DNA of 64,000 nt, from assembly GCA_021648845.1 (NCBI GenBank), contig JAKJHY010000010.1, positions 148,558 to 212,557 of the forward strand, read 5' to 3'. Position numbers and translations under genes: made by a program. Source of the DNA: Mycobacterium sp. MBM (GTDB lineage: Bacteria > Actinomycetota > Actinomycetes > Mycobacteriales > Mycobacteriaceae). How positions within the stretch are numbered: the first letter of the stretch is position 1; every line of letters starts with the position of its first letter. The notes under the pieces are model-generated. The model had not been told where the DNA came from and searched no databases. It saw nothing but the letters and a program-made list of their open reading frames with translations. Positions 44,800 to 52,503 of the stretch are shown here, one piece after another.

Positions 44800-45294
44800 C
44801 TAGCGCGGGGTGAGCCGGAAAATCGGGATCTCCCGGCCGGCCGGGGCCGTCTTGTCCCGGTAGTCGGCATAGCCGGAATAGACCTTGTTGGCCAGGCCGA
44901 ACAACCTCTCGTACTCGTCCGCATCGGTCACCTCGGCGGCCGTGAAAGGTTCCATGCCGAACTCGCAGTCCGGGTTCGCCTTCAGGTTGTAGTACCACTG
45001 GGGATGCTTGCGCCCGCCGTAGTTCGAGGCGAGCAGGATGACGTCGTGCCCGTCATGGAAATAGGTGAGCTGCACCTGCCGGCGCCGCCCGGACTTCGCG
45101 CCGGTCGACACCAGCGGCGCGTTGATGATCGGTCCCATGTTGAACCGGCCGCCGGTCAACCGGAACAGATGCGGATCGGTACGTCGGGCGATATGCCGTG
45201 CGACGAACTGCCCGACGCGCGAGCGCCCGAAACGCACACTGGCGTGGTACTTGCGACCACGGGGCTTCTGCGGGTCCACGTAGCGCAACGGCAT
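44800..45294 (-). CDS. F420-dependent, Ddn-like nitroreductase-family oxidoreductase
   Basis: 164-residue split beta-barrel protein of the deazaflavin-dependent nitroreductase family. Typical parts are APLVSTGAKSGRRRQVQLTYFHDGHDVILLASNYGGRKHPQWYYNLKANP, the F420-phosphate binding region, and a C-terminal Tyr-rich YSGYADYRDKT. The ATG at 45294 has TACGGT 7 nt upstream, a leaderless arrangement; GTG 45303 is an alternative. Such proteins reduce quinones or other electrophiles with F420H2. Convergent with the P450 gene. Confidence 0.9.
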   Translation of the reverse strand: MPLRYVDPQKPRGRKYHASVRFGRSRVGQFVARHIARRTDPHLFRLTGGRFNMGPIINAPLVSTGAKSGRRRQVQLTYFHDGHDVILLASNYGGRKHPQWYYNLKANPDCEFGMEPFTAAEVTDADEYERLFGLANKVYSGYADYRDKTAPAGREIPIFRLTPR

Positions 45295-45301
45295 GTACAG
45301 C

Positions 45302-45307
45302 ACCGTA
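45302..45307 (-). promoter_or_regulatory. -10 hexamer TACGGT, leaderless start
   Basis: On the minus strand TACGGT ends 7 nt before ATG 45294, which favours that start over the GTG at 45303. Confidence 0.45.
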
Positions 45308-45363
45308 CGCCGCCATCGCGAAGCGATGACGGCGCCCCGGTCATGTCGGCTCGGGCGGCGACG

Positions 45364-46098
45364 CTAGTGGGCCAGCAGGTTTTCGCCGTCGTCACTCGGC
45401 CTCGAGTCCACGACCACCGCGATCTCGTCGGTCAACGAGTACCCGGGTGTCAGCGACAGGCTGTCGCCGCTCCAGAACTTCCCCGGGTCGAAATAGTTCT
45501 CCCGCTTCTCGGTGCTCAACAGCCCCATCTCCTCGTAGGTGATGGCCACCGTCTCGGCGCAGTACGCGGTCTCCAGGCCCTGGGCGCGTCGGCGTTGTTT
45601 GGCCCGCTCCGCCGATTCGCGGACCCGGCGGTGGACGATCGGTAGCCCCCGGGTGAAATCGCTGACGATCGGTAGCCGCCCGCGCAGCCAGCGACCGGTC
45701 AACCGGGCCGTCGACGGGAACGCGGTGCCGTCCATCCGGGCCACCACCTGCAGCATCCGGTCCTCCTGCGCGCGGTTGGCCGGCGGGGTGAGTTGCCGCA
45801 GCCACGCCTTCTGCCCGTACTCGTACACCCAACGCTCCACCACCTCCCGGGCGTCGTTGAGCTGGACCCCGCGGTGGTGGGTTCCGGTCCACAAATCCAA
45901 CAGTTTCTGGCCGAGCTCGGCATGCCAGATCAGCGGTGGCAGATCGTCGATCGCGACCGTCATCCCGACATGGTTGACCGGAGCGTTGGTCAGCGCCTGA
46001 ATCGCCCGGTCGGGCCCGGAGCCGCCACGGAACAACCAGATATCACCGGTCCGGGTCTCCTCGAGCGCCCGGGACAGGGGCACCGCATTCGCGTTCAC
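45364..46098 (-). CDS. Permuted NlpC/P60-like cysteine hydrolase
   Basis: 244 residues with the circularly permuted papain-like order: His in NHVGM (His43) comes before Cys in ETAYCAETV (Cys180), as in YiiX/YebB-type proteins. The N-terminal GDIWLFRG resembles the GDi(l/w) strand of the same family. No signal peptide is visible. Possible activities are amide or thioester cleavage, perhaps on lipids or peptides; the substrate is unknown. It lies 60 bp below, and on the same strand as, nothing conserved. Confidence 0.7.
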   Translation of the reverse strand: MNANAVPLSRALEETRTGDIWLFRGGSGPDRAIQALTNAPVNHVGMTVAIDDLPPLIWHAELGQKLLDLWTGTHHRGVQLNDAREVVERWVYEYGQKAWLRQLTPPANRAQEDRMLQVVARMDGTAFPSTARLTGRWLRGRLPIVSDFTRGLPIVHRRVRESAERAKQRRRAQGLETAYCAETVAITYEEMGLLSTEKRENYFDPGKFWSGDSLSLTPGYSLTDEIAVVVDSRPSDDGENLLAH

Positions 46099-46125
46099 GC
46101 CCGCAGCTTAGGCAGAATCGCGGTC

Positions 46126-46293
46126 ATGAAGGGCATCTGGAAGTGGGTCGGCCTCGCCGGTGTCGCGGGTGTGGTGGCCGGTGGCGCGCTGGTCGCCCGC
46201 GATCAGCGCATCCGAAAGTCCTACACCCCCGACGATATCCGCGCCCGTCTGCACCAGCGACTGGCCGAGAGCACCGCGGCCGAGACGACCTAA
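46126..46293 (+). CDS. Small membrane protein, 55 residues
   Basis: Starts at ATG 46126: a short basic N-terminus (MKGIWKW), one hydrophobic helix (VGLAGVAGVVAGGALVA, about 8-24) and a charged C-terminal helix (RDQRIRKSYTPDDIRARLHQRLAES). The longer open frame upstream is a shadow of the NlpC-like gene on the other strand. CAGAAT ends 7 nt before the ATG and may be its -10. Its last 4 bases overlap the end of the fusion gene. I believe similar short proteins occur in other mycobacteria, but the function is unknown. Confidence 0.65.
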   Translation: MKGIWKWVGLAGVAGVVAGGALVARDQRIRKSYTPDDIRARLHQRLAESTAAETT

Positions 46294-49136
46294 AAACCCT
46301 CGGTGAGCACCCGGTCCAGGGTGTCGGCGTAGAAGTCGGCGCCCGCGCGGTCGATGCACAACGGCGGCTTGGTCTTCAGGATGTTCTGGTGATCGCCGGT
46401 CGGCTGGATGATCACGCCCAGCTCAAGCATGCGCTCGCAGATGGCCATCGTCTCGGCGGTGGCGGGTTCCAACGTCGTCGCGTCGCGGATCAGCTCCACA
46501 CCCAGGTACAGCCCCATCCCGTGCACGGTGCCCACGATCGGATGCTTGTCGGCCAGGGTCAGCAACCGCGATTTCAGATGCTCACCGACGTGCAGCGCAT
46601 TATCCTGCAGCCCCTCGTCGCGCAGCACATCGAGCACGGTCAGCCCGATGGCACAGGACAGCGGGCTGCCGCCGGTGGAGGAGAAGAAATAGCCCTGCGA
46701 GCGGAACGCGTCCGCGATCGCCCGCGTGGTGATCACCGCGCCCAGCGGGTAGCCGTTGCCGGTGGCCTTGGCCACCGACACGATATCGGGCACCACCTGT
46801 TGCTGCGGGAAGCCCCAGAACCAGTGCCCCAGCCGTCCGTAGCCGACCTGCACCTCATCGGCGATCGCCACCCCGCCGGCCGCCCGCACCGCGGCGTACA
46901 CCTGCTGCAGGTAACCGTCCGGCAGCGCCATGCCACCGGCGTTGCCGTACACCGGTTCACAGATGAACGCCGCCGGTGGGCGTCCCCGCGCTGTCATCTC
47001 CTCGATCTGGGCGACCGCCTCGCCGGCGTACCGGTGCGCTTCGGCGCCGCGGTACTTCCCGCGGAAGCTGTTGGGTGACTCCACGGTATGCACCCAGTCC
47101 GGGCGGGTGGCCAGGGCATTCGGATTGTCCGCCGTCGACGTGGACACCGCATCGGTGGCGTAGGTCCAACCGTGGTAGGCCTCGCGCACCGCGATCACAT
47201 CGCGACGGCCGGTCGCCGCGGTGGCCAGCCGGATCGCGAGATCGCTTGCCTCGGAACCGGAATTGACCAGGAACACGGTGTCCAGTGGGTCCGGCAGGGT
47301 CGCGGCGATCCGCTCGCTGAACTCCACCACCGCCGAGTAGTTGAACCGTGAGTTGGTGTTGAGCCGGCGAAGCTGTGCCGAGGCGGCGTCCGCCACCCGG
47401 GGATGGGCATGGCCGAGCACGGTGACGTTGTTGACCATGTCGAGGTAGACCCGGCCCGCAGTGGACATCAGATAGTGCCGGTGCCCACGTTCGATCCGCG
47501 GCGGATTGCGGTAGTAGCGCTCCTGCACCTTCGCGAAACTCTCGTCGCGGCGCGCCAACAGATCCCGCTCGTCATCGCGGGGGAGTGCTTCCAGGCCCAA
47601 CACCGCTCGCGGATCACACGATAACGCCAGCCACCCCGGCGCGAGTTCGGCCGAAGTGAACTCCGGTGCCACCGCAGCACCGGCCGGACGAACCGACAAC
47701 CCGGTCCAGCGGCAGTGCCCGATCACCCCGAGGTGCTCACCGGCACGCACGTGACCGGGTGCGGTACCGGAGTCCACTCCGCGCAGCGTCAGTTCGAAGT
47801 CCAGTCCGCGCAACGTGATCCGATCATCGGACCGGTCCACGACCTCCCCGTCCCACGGGGCCAGCACGCGGGTCGTCTCACGCGGCCACAGGGCGATGCC
47901 GGTCTCGACGGTATCGGGACTGGTGTGGGACAACCGGGGCGCGCGGTTGAGCCGCGGCCGGCCGAACCGGGTGAGCACCATGGCGGCGCCGTCGCGCACG
48001 GCCGCGGTGGCAAGTTCGTCCTCGTGCTCGAGGGTGTCCGAGAGATCCAGTGTGACAACGTCATCGGGATCCAGCCCGGAGATCAGCCGGTTCTCGAACG
48101 CCACCTGTGGCGGCGGGCCGGACAACCCGAGTTCGGCGGTGATCAGCGCCGACATCACCTCCATCGGTACCGAGGTGGCCTGGTCGAACATCCGCCACTC
48201 CTCATCGGACTGTTCGGTGATGTAGGCGTTGTCGGGGTCGAGTTCACCCTGCTGGGCGCCGCTGACGATCAGGACCGCGGTGCGCAACACGAGCAGCGGC
48301 CACAACACGTTGGCCTCGGCGGGTTGCAGCGGCCGCACCGCATGGAATGCCTTGACACCGGGCAGGATCGAGGTGGGTCCGTTGCCGGGGTGGCCGAGCA
48401 CCGAGGACAGCGTGACGGCGAGTTCGGACACCGCCCAGCTGTCGGACAGATCGCCGAAGTCGATGATGCCGTCCGGTAGCCCCGACGGGCCGGCGACCAC
48501 GTTGGCGTCCGTCAGATCCAGGTGCACCGCCTGGCGCGGTAGTTCGTCGGCGTGCGGGGTGATCAGCGACCAGGCCTCGCGGGCGGCGGCCAGGATCTCC
48601 TCGCGCTGCCGCGGCGCGTGCGCGATGAGCCGGGTGACGACCTGCTCGCCGTAACGCAGGTCCCATTGCAGGATGCGGTCCAGGCCGGGATGGCTGAACC
48701 CGTCCAGGGCGCGGCTGACCCGGGCGGCGAGCTCACCCATGGCGGCCACGGTCGACGGGGGCAGATAGCCGCGCTCGGTGAGGGTGCCCCCGTCCAGGAA
48801 CGGCAGCAGCCGGACCCCCTGGGGTGCTTCGCCGTCGACGGTGGGCATCGGGACGGCCACCCGCAGATCCGGGTGGGTACGCGCGATCAGTTCGGCCGCG
48901 GCGTCCTGGGCGGCCAGTTCGGTCTGGGTGAACGCCGGATTGGCGATTTTGAGGACCGCGACCGGGGCCCCGCCCTCGGATACCAGAAAATTGCAGTCCT
49001 GCTGGCTGCCAAGCGATTTCACGTCGGCGCGAGAACCGTAGCGGTCGGCCAGCAGCTCGGCGGCCTGGCTCTCGGTGATCTGGGCGGCCGGCAGCGCGGG
49101 CTGCTCAAGGAAATTGAACCCGGCCACGGCGCTCAT
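46290..49136 (-). CDS. Fusion: APH-type kinase, M23-like middle domain, class III aminotransferase
   Basis: 948 residues. Part one (about 20-340) is an aminoglycoside-phosphotransferase-like kinase with HLDLTDAN (His205, Asp207, Asn212) and IIDFGD. Part two (about 405-500) is a beta-rich segment (TRVLAPWDGEVV, GEHLGVIGHC) shaped like an M23 peptidase or hybrid-motif fold but without its zinc ligands. Part three (about 515-948) is a class III aminotransferase fold with VNSGSEASDLAIR and VAKATGNGYPLGA, PLP Lys790. In animals a kinase of this type and a class III phospho-lyase act in turn on hydroxylysine; the fusion could phosphorylate an amino alcohol and eliminate phosphate. Substrate unproven. 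Confidence 0.88.
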   Translation of the reverse strand: MSAVAGFNFLEQPALPAAQITESQAAELLADRYGSRADVKSLGSQQDCNFLVSEGGAPVAVLKIANPAFTQTELAAQDAAAELIARTHPDLRVAVPMPTVDGEAPQGVRLLPFLDGGTLTERGYLPPSTVAAMGELAARVSRALDGFSHPGLDRILQWDLRYGEQVVTRLIAHAPRQREEILAAAREAWSLITPHADELPRQAVHLDLTDANVVAGPSGLPDGIIDFGDLSDSWAVSELAVTLSSVLGHPGNGPTSILPGVKAFHAVRPLQPAEANVLWPLLVLRTAVLIVSGAQQGELDPDNAYITEQSDEEWRMFDQATSVPMEVMSALITAELGLSGPPPQVAFENRLISGLDPDDVVTLDLSDTLEHEDELATAAVRDGAAMVLTRFGRPRLNRAPRLSHTSPDTVETGIALWPRETTRVLAPWDGEVVDRSDDRITLRGLDFELTLRGVDSGTAPGHVRAGEHLGVIGHCRWTGLSVRPAGAAVAPEFTSAELAPGWLALSCDPRAVLGLEALPRDDERDLLARRDESFAKVQERYYRNPPRIERGHRHYLMSTAGRVYLDMVNNVTVLGHAHPRVADAASAQLRRLNTNSRFNYSAVVEFSERIAATLPDPLDTVFLVNSGSEASDLAIRLATAATGRRDVIAVREAYHGWTYATDAVSTSTADNPNALATRPDWVHTVESPNSFRGKYRGAEAHRYAGEAVAQIEEMTARGRPPAAFICEPVYGNAGGMALPDGYLQQVYAAVRAAGGVAIADEVQVGYGRLGHWFWGFPQQQVVPDIVSVAKATGNGYPLGAVITTRAIADAFRSQGYFFSSTGGSPLSCAIGLTVLDVLRDEGLQDNALHVGEHLKSRLLTLADKHPIVGTVHGMGLYLGVELIRDATTLEPATAETMAICERMLELGVIIQPTGDHQNILKTKPPLCIDRAGADFYADTLDRVLTEGF

Positions 49137-49990
49137 TTACCGACAAACCTGACGACGACTTCGGTGAACGCGTCATTATCGTCCCCGGCGGCGGTATGGC
49201 CGGCCTCGGGCAGTTCGACGAACTCGGCCGCCGGGACCTTCTCCAGGAAGTCGCGCACACCCTCCTCGGACACCACATCGGAAAGTTTGCCGCGGATCAG
49301 CAGGATCGGTATCGACAGGTTGGTGGCGGCGGCCTCCAATTTGTCCACCCGGGCGAACGGGTCGTCGGCGGGTTTGGTGAGAAACGCCGGATCCCAATGC
49401 CAGTACCAGCGACCGTCGCGCAGTCGCAGGTTCTTCTTCAACCCTTCGGTGCTGCGCGGCTTGGGGCGGTGCGGCAGATACGCGGCGACGGCATCGGCGG
49501 CCTGCTCCAGGGAATCGAAACCGTGGATGTGGTTGAACATGAAATCCCGGATGCGGGCGCTGCCATCCTTCTCGAAGCGCGGCACCACATCGACCAGGAT
49601 CAGCTTGGTCACCAGTTCCGGTCCGGCCTCGTGGGCGGCCTGGATTCCGGTGAGCCCACCCATGCTGGCGCCGACCAGGGCCACCGGTCTGCCGATCTGG
49701 TAGAGCACCTGCAAGATGTCGTCGCTGAGGGTCTCGACGTCATAGCTGGCGGTCGGGGAGCGGTCGCTGTCACCGTGTCCGCGGCTGTCCAGGGCGATGA
49801 CATGCATCCCGCGATCGGCCAGGATCTGCCCGGTGTTCTTCCAAGAATGCCGGTTCTGGCCGCCGCCGTGCAACATCAGCACCGTCGGGCCGGACGCCTC
49901 GGTCACGGTATCGCGGTTCCATTCGTCGGCCACCAACGCCAGCTCGTCGACACCGCGGAACGTCACCTGCTGGGGTGTGCTGTTTGCCAT
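49133..49990 (-). CDS. Alpha/beta hydrolase
   Basis: 285 residues from ATG 49990 (an ATG 4 codons upstream is also in frame, but GAGAGG abuts it too closely to serve as a ribosome site). LMLHGGGQNRHSW forms the oxyanion region, GASMGG holds the nucleophilic Ser, RGKLSDVV the Asp and EAGHTAAGD the His. The stop overlaps the start of the fusion gene by 4 bp, so the two are coupled. Likely hydrolyses an ester or amide that feeds the kinase/lyase fusion; this is inference from coupling. Confidence 0.88.
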   Translation of the reverse strand: MANSTPQQVTFRGVDELALVADEWNRDTVTEASGPTVLMLHGGGQNRHSWKNTGQILADRGMHVIALDSRGHGDSDRSPTASYDVETLSDDILQVLYQIGRPVALVGASMGGLTGIQAAHEAGPELVTKLILVDVVPRFEKDGSARIRDFMFNHIHGFDSLEQAADAVAAYLPHRPKPRSTEGLKKNLRLRDGRWYWHWDPAFLTKPADDPFARVDKLEAAATNLSIPILLIRGKLSDVVSEEGVRDFLEKVPAAEFVELPEAGHTAAGDDNDAFTEVVVRFVGK

Positions 49991-50077
49991 GGTCACGGAC
50001 ATCCTCTCGCCAACCTGGGGCTCACGTTACTGACCGGCCCGGCGAAATTGGTGTCGGGTCGGGGCTTGGGGGGTCAC

Positions 50078-50083
50078 TAGACT
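50078..50083 (+). promoter_or_regulatory. -10 hexamer TAGACT, near-leaderless start
   Basis: TAGACT ends 8 nt before GTG 50092; it supports that start for the tetR gene. Confidence 0.5.
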
Positions 50084-50091
50084 CAGGTGGC

Positions 50092-50697
50092 GTGCCGTCC
50101 GTGGGGTCCAGTGACGAGGAACGTGACCGCATTGTCGAGGCGACCTTCGACTGCCTGTCCGAACCACACCAGGGGCCGGTGCATGTCTCGGCCATCCTGG
50201 CCCGCGCCGAGGTGTCCAGCCGCGCGTTCTACCGTCACTTCCAATCCAAGGACGACTTGTTCCTGGCGATGCTGGAACAGGTGACCGAACGGCTGGCGGT
50301 GCTGCTCGACGAGATCGCCACCGCGCCGGGCCCGGATCCGTTACAGCGGCTGCGGTCCTGGATCGAGCTGATGTTCACGCTGGCCAGCGATACCGGCCTG
50401 CACCGCTATCTGGCGGTGCTGGACTGCGATGAGATGCGGGCGGCCAAGGGCTACCGGGAGGCACGCGAACGCTCACGGGCGCGTCGGGAGGCCTCGCTGG
50501 CAACCATTCTGCGTCGCGGCCACGCCGACGGGTCGTTTCCGCTGACCGTGCCGGAATCGGATGCCATCGCCATTGCGGCCCTGGTGAGCAGGGAGCTGAC
50601 CTCGGCGAGGATTTTCGATCCCGCGCAGATTCCGCTGTCGCGGGCCCGAGTGGAGGGGTTCGCCCTGCGTGCGCTGGGCGTCTCCGGCAAAGTGTGA
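50092..50697 (+). CDS. TetR-family regulator upstream of the mce operon
   Basis: 201 residues from GTG 50092. The helix-turn-helix (about 10-50) reads RIVEATFDCLSEPHQGPVHVSAILARAEVSSRAFYRHFQSKDDLFLAML. The ligand domain has no clear signature. It is on the same strand as the mce operon, 186 bp before yrbEA, the place where other mce operons carry their regulator (Mce1R is GntR-type, Mce3R is TetR-type). It is therefore the likely repressor of this operon, but no operator palindrome is obvious in the gap. Confidence 0.88.
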   Translation: MPSVGSSDEERDRIVEATFDCLSEPHQGPVHVSAILARAEVSSRAFYRHFQSKDDLFLAMLEQVTERLAVLLDEIATAPGPDPLQRLRSWIELMFTLASDTGLHRYLAVLDCDEMRAAKGYREARERSRARREASLATILRRGHADGSFPLTVPESDAIAIAALVSRELTSARIFDPAQIPLSRARVEGFALRALGVSGKV

Positions 50698-50842
50698 CGG
50701 ACACTACCGCACGGTAACTTCGGTCGGCCAACCAGGTGGTCGATGTTGTCGCTGTGAGAATCGTTATGTACGTTCTTCCGCATCCATAGCGGAGCCTGTG
50801 GTCATATCGTGTTCGAAGCGCGAGCACCTTGGAAGGGACTAC

Positions 50843-50884
50843 ATGGGCAAGCGGATGTGGTACTGGGCGGGATCGGCCCGCTGA
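50843..50884 (+). CDS. 13-codon leader peptide coupled to yrbEA
   Basis: MGKRMWYWAGSAR, starting at ATG 50843 behind GGAAGG. Its TGA (50882-50884) shares its last A with the ATG of yrbEA (TGATG), so ribosomes ending here could restart on yrbEA, which has no ribosome site of its own. Two Trp and one Tyr in 13 codons are suggestive but not proof of attenuation. Confidence 0.4.
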   Translation: MGKRMWYWAGSAR

Positions 50885-51663
50885 TGGCTGTGCAAGACGC
50901 CATTCCCAGTGTCGTGACCCGGCCGGTGCGCGCGTTCGGCGGCTTCTTCTCGATGACGCTGGACGTCTTCGTCCTGATGTTCCGCCCGCCCTTCGCATGG
51001 CGTGAGTACATCCTGCAGTCCTGGTTCGTGGCCCGGGTGTCGCTGCTGCCGACCCTGATGCTCACCATCCCCTACACCGTGCTGCTGACGTTCACCTTCA
51101 ACATCCTGCTCACCGAGTTCGGCGCTGCCGACTTCTCCGGGACCGGAGCCGCGCTGGGCACGGTCACCCAGATCGGCCCGATCGTCACGGTTTTGGTGAT
51201 CGCCGGTGCGGGTGCCACCGCGATGTGCGCCGACCTGGGCGCACGCACGATCCGCGAGGAACTCGACGCCCTGCGGGTGATGGGTGTCAATCCGATCCAG
51301 GCACTGGTCATTCCGCGGGTACTGGCCGCGACCACGGTGTCGCTGGCGCTGTCGGCAACGGTCGTGCTGGTCGGTCTCACCGGCGCCTACCTGTTCTGCG
51401 TGTACGTCCAGCACGTCTCGCCCGGCGCGTTCGTCGCCGGCCTGACGCTGATCACCGGACCGGCCGATGTGATGGTCGCTCTGGTCAAGGCCGCGCTGTT
51501 CGGGCTGACCGCCGGGTTGATCGCCTGCTACAAGGGGATTTCGGTGGGCGGCGGACCCGCCGGCGTCGGTAACGCGGTCAACGAGACCGTGGTGTTCACC
51601 TTCATGGCGCTGTTCGCGATCAACGTGGTCGCGACCGCCGTCGGCGTGCGGGCGACGATGTGA
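50884..51663 (+). CDS. yrbEA: MCE transporter permease YrbEA
   Basis: 259-residue MlaE-type permease of an mce lipid importer. About five to six membrane helices; the conserved EQ-loop region is GATAMCADLGARTIREELDALRVMGVNPIQALVIPR, which couples to the shared ATPase MceG (Mkl), encoded elsewhere. Conserved GGGPAGVGNAVNETVV near the C-terminus. ATG 50884 overlaps a leader peptide stop. The frame is open back to GTG 50809, giving a 25-residue longer N-terminus that is not typical. Confidence 0.93.
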   Translation: MAVQDAIPSVVTRPVRAFGGFFSMTLDVFVLMFRPPFAWREYILQSWFVARVSLLPTLMLTIPYTVLLTFTFNILLTEFGAADFSGTGAALGTVTQIGPIVTVLVIAGAGATAMCADLGARTIREELDALRVMGVNPIQALVIPRVLAATTVSLALSATVVLVGLTGAYLFCVYVQHVSPGAFVAGLTLITGPADVMVALVKAALFGLTAGLIACYKGISVGGGPAGVGNAVNETVVFTFMALFAINVVATAVGVRATM

Positions 51664-52502
51664 CCAGCGTGATGGGGTACCGCGTCAAGCGAAGCGTCGA
51701 CGGCGTGGTGAACGGCTGGAACCAGGTCGGCGTGCAGACGCAGTTCTTCGGGCGCACCCTGCTGTCCATCGGTGATGTTTTCGTCCGGTACCCCAAGGAA
51801 CTGATCCGGCTGATCGCCCAGATGGGCCTGGGGACCGGTGCTTTGGCCATCATCGGCGGCACGGTCGCCATCGTCGGGTTCCTGACCGTCAGTACCGGCG
51901 CGCTGGTCGCCGTGCAGGGTTACAACCAGTTCTCCGAGATCGGCGTGGAAGCGCTCACCGGCTTCGCATCGGCCTTCTTCAACGTGCGGCTGATCGCCCC
52001 GGCCACCACCGCGATCGCGTTGTCGGCCACCATCGGTGCCGGCGCCACCGCGCAGCTCGGCGCCATGCGCATCAACGAGGAGATCGACGCCCTCGAGGTG
52101 ATCGGTATCCGCAGCATCGCCTATCTGGCGTCCAGTCGGGTCATTGCCGGTGTCATCGTCGTCGTCCCGCTCTACTGTGTGGGCGTGCTGATGTCGTTCT
52201 ACGCAGCCAAGATCGGCACCACCGTGATCTACGGCCAGTCCAGCGGTGTCTACGACCACTACTTCGACACCTTCCTCAACCCGATCGACCTCATCTGGTC
52301 GTTCGTGCAGTCGATCGCGATGGCGATCGTCATCATGCTGGTGCACACCTATTACGGGTTCACCGCCAGCGGGGGACCGGCCGGCGTGGGCGAGGCCGTG
52401 GGACGCGCGGTGCGCACCTCGCTGGTGATCTCCGCATTCGTCGTGGTGATGATCTCTCTTGCGGTGTACGGGCAGTCCGGCAACTTCAATCTGGCTGGTT
52501 GA
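51660..52502 (+). CDS. yrbEB: MCE transporter permease YrbEB
   Basis: 280-residue second MlaE-type permease, overlapping yrbEA by 4 bp (GTGA). It has GAGATAQLGAMRINEEIDALEVIGIRSIAYLASSRV, the cytoplasmic coupling loop, and GGPAGVGEAVGRAVRTS at the end. It pairs with YrbEA in the inner membrane to form the channel at the base of the Mce complex. Confidence 0.93.
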   Translation: MTSVMGYRVKRSVDGVVNGWNQVGVQTQFFGRTLLSIGDVFVRYPKELIRLIAQMGLGTGALAIIGGTVAIVGFLTVSTGALVAVQGYNQFSEIGVEALTGFASAFFNVRLIAPATTAIALSATIGAGATAQLGAMRINEEIDALEVIGIRSIAYLASSRVIAGVIVVVPLYCVGVLMSFYAAKIGTTVIYGQSSGVYDHYFDTFLNPIDLIWSFVQSIAMAIVIMLVHTYYGFTASGGPAGVGEAVGRAVRTSLVISAFVVVMISLAVYGQSGNFNLAG

Positions 52503-52503
52503 C

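Noticed and set aside
50669..50842. Longer version of the leader ORF before yrbEA
   Set aside because: The upstream part overlaps the end of tetR and has no ribosome site; only the ATG at 50843 is preceded by one.
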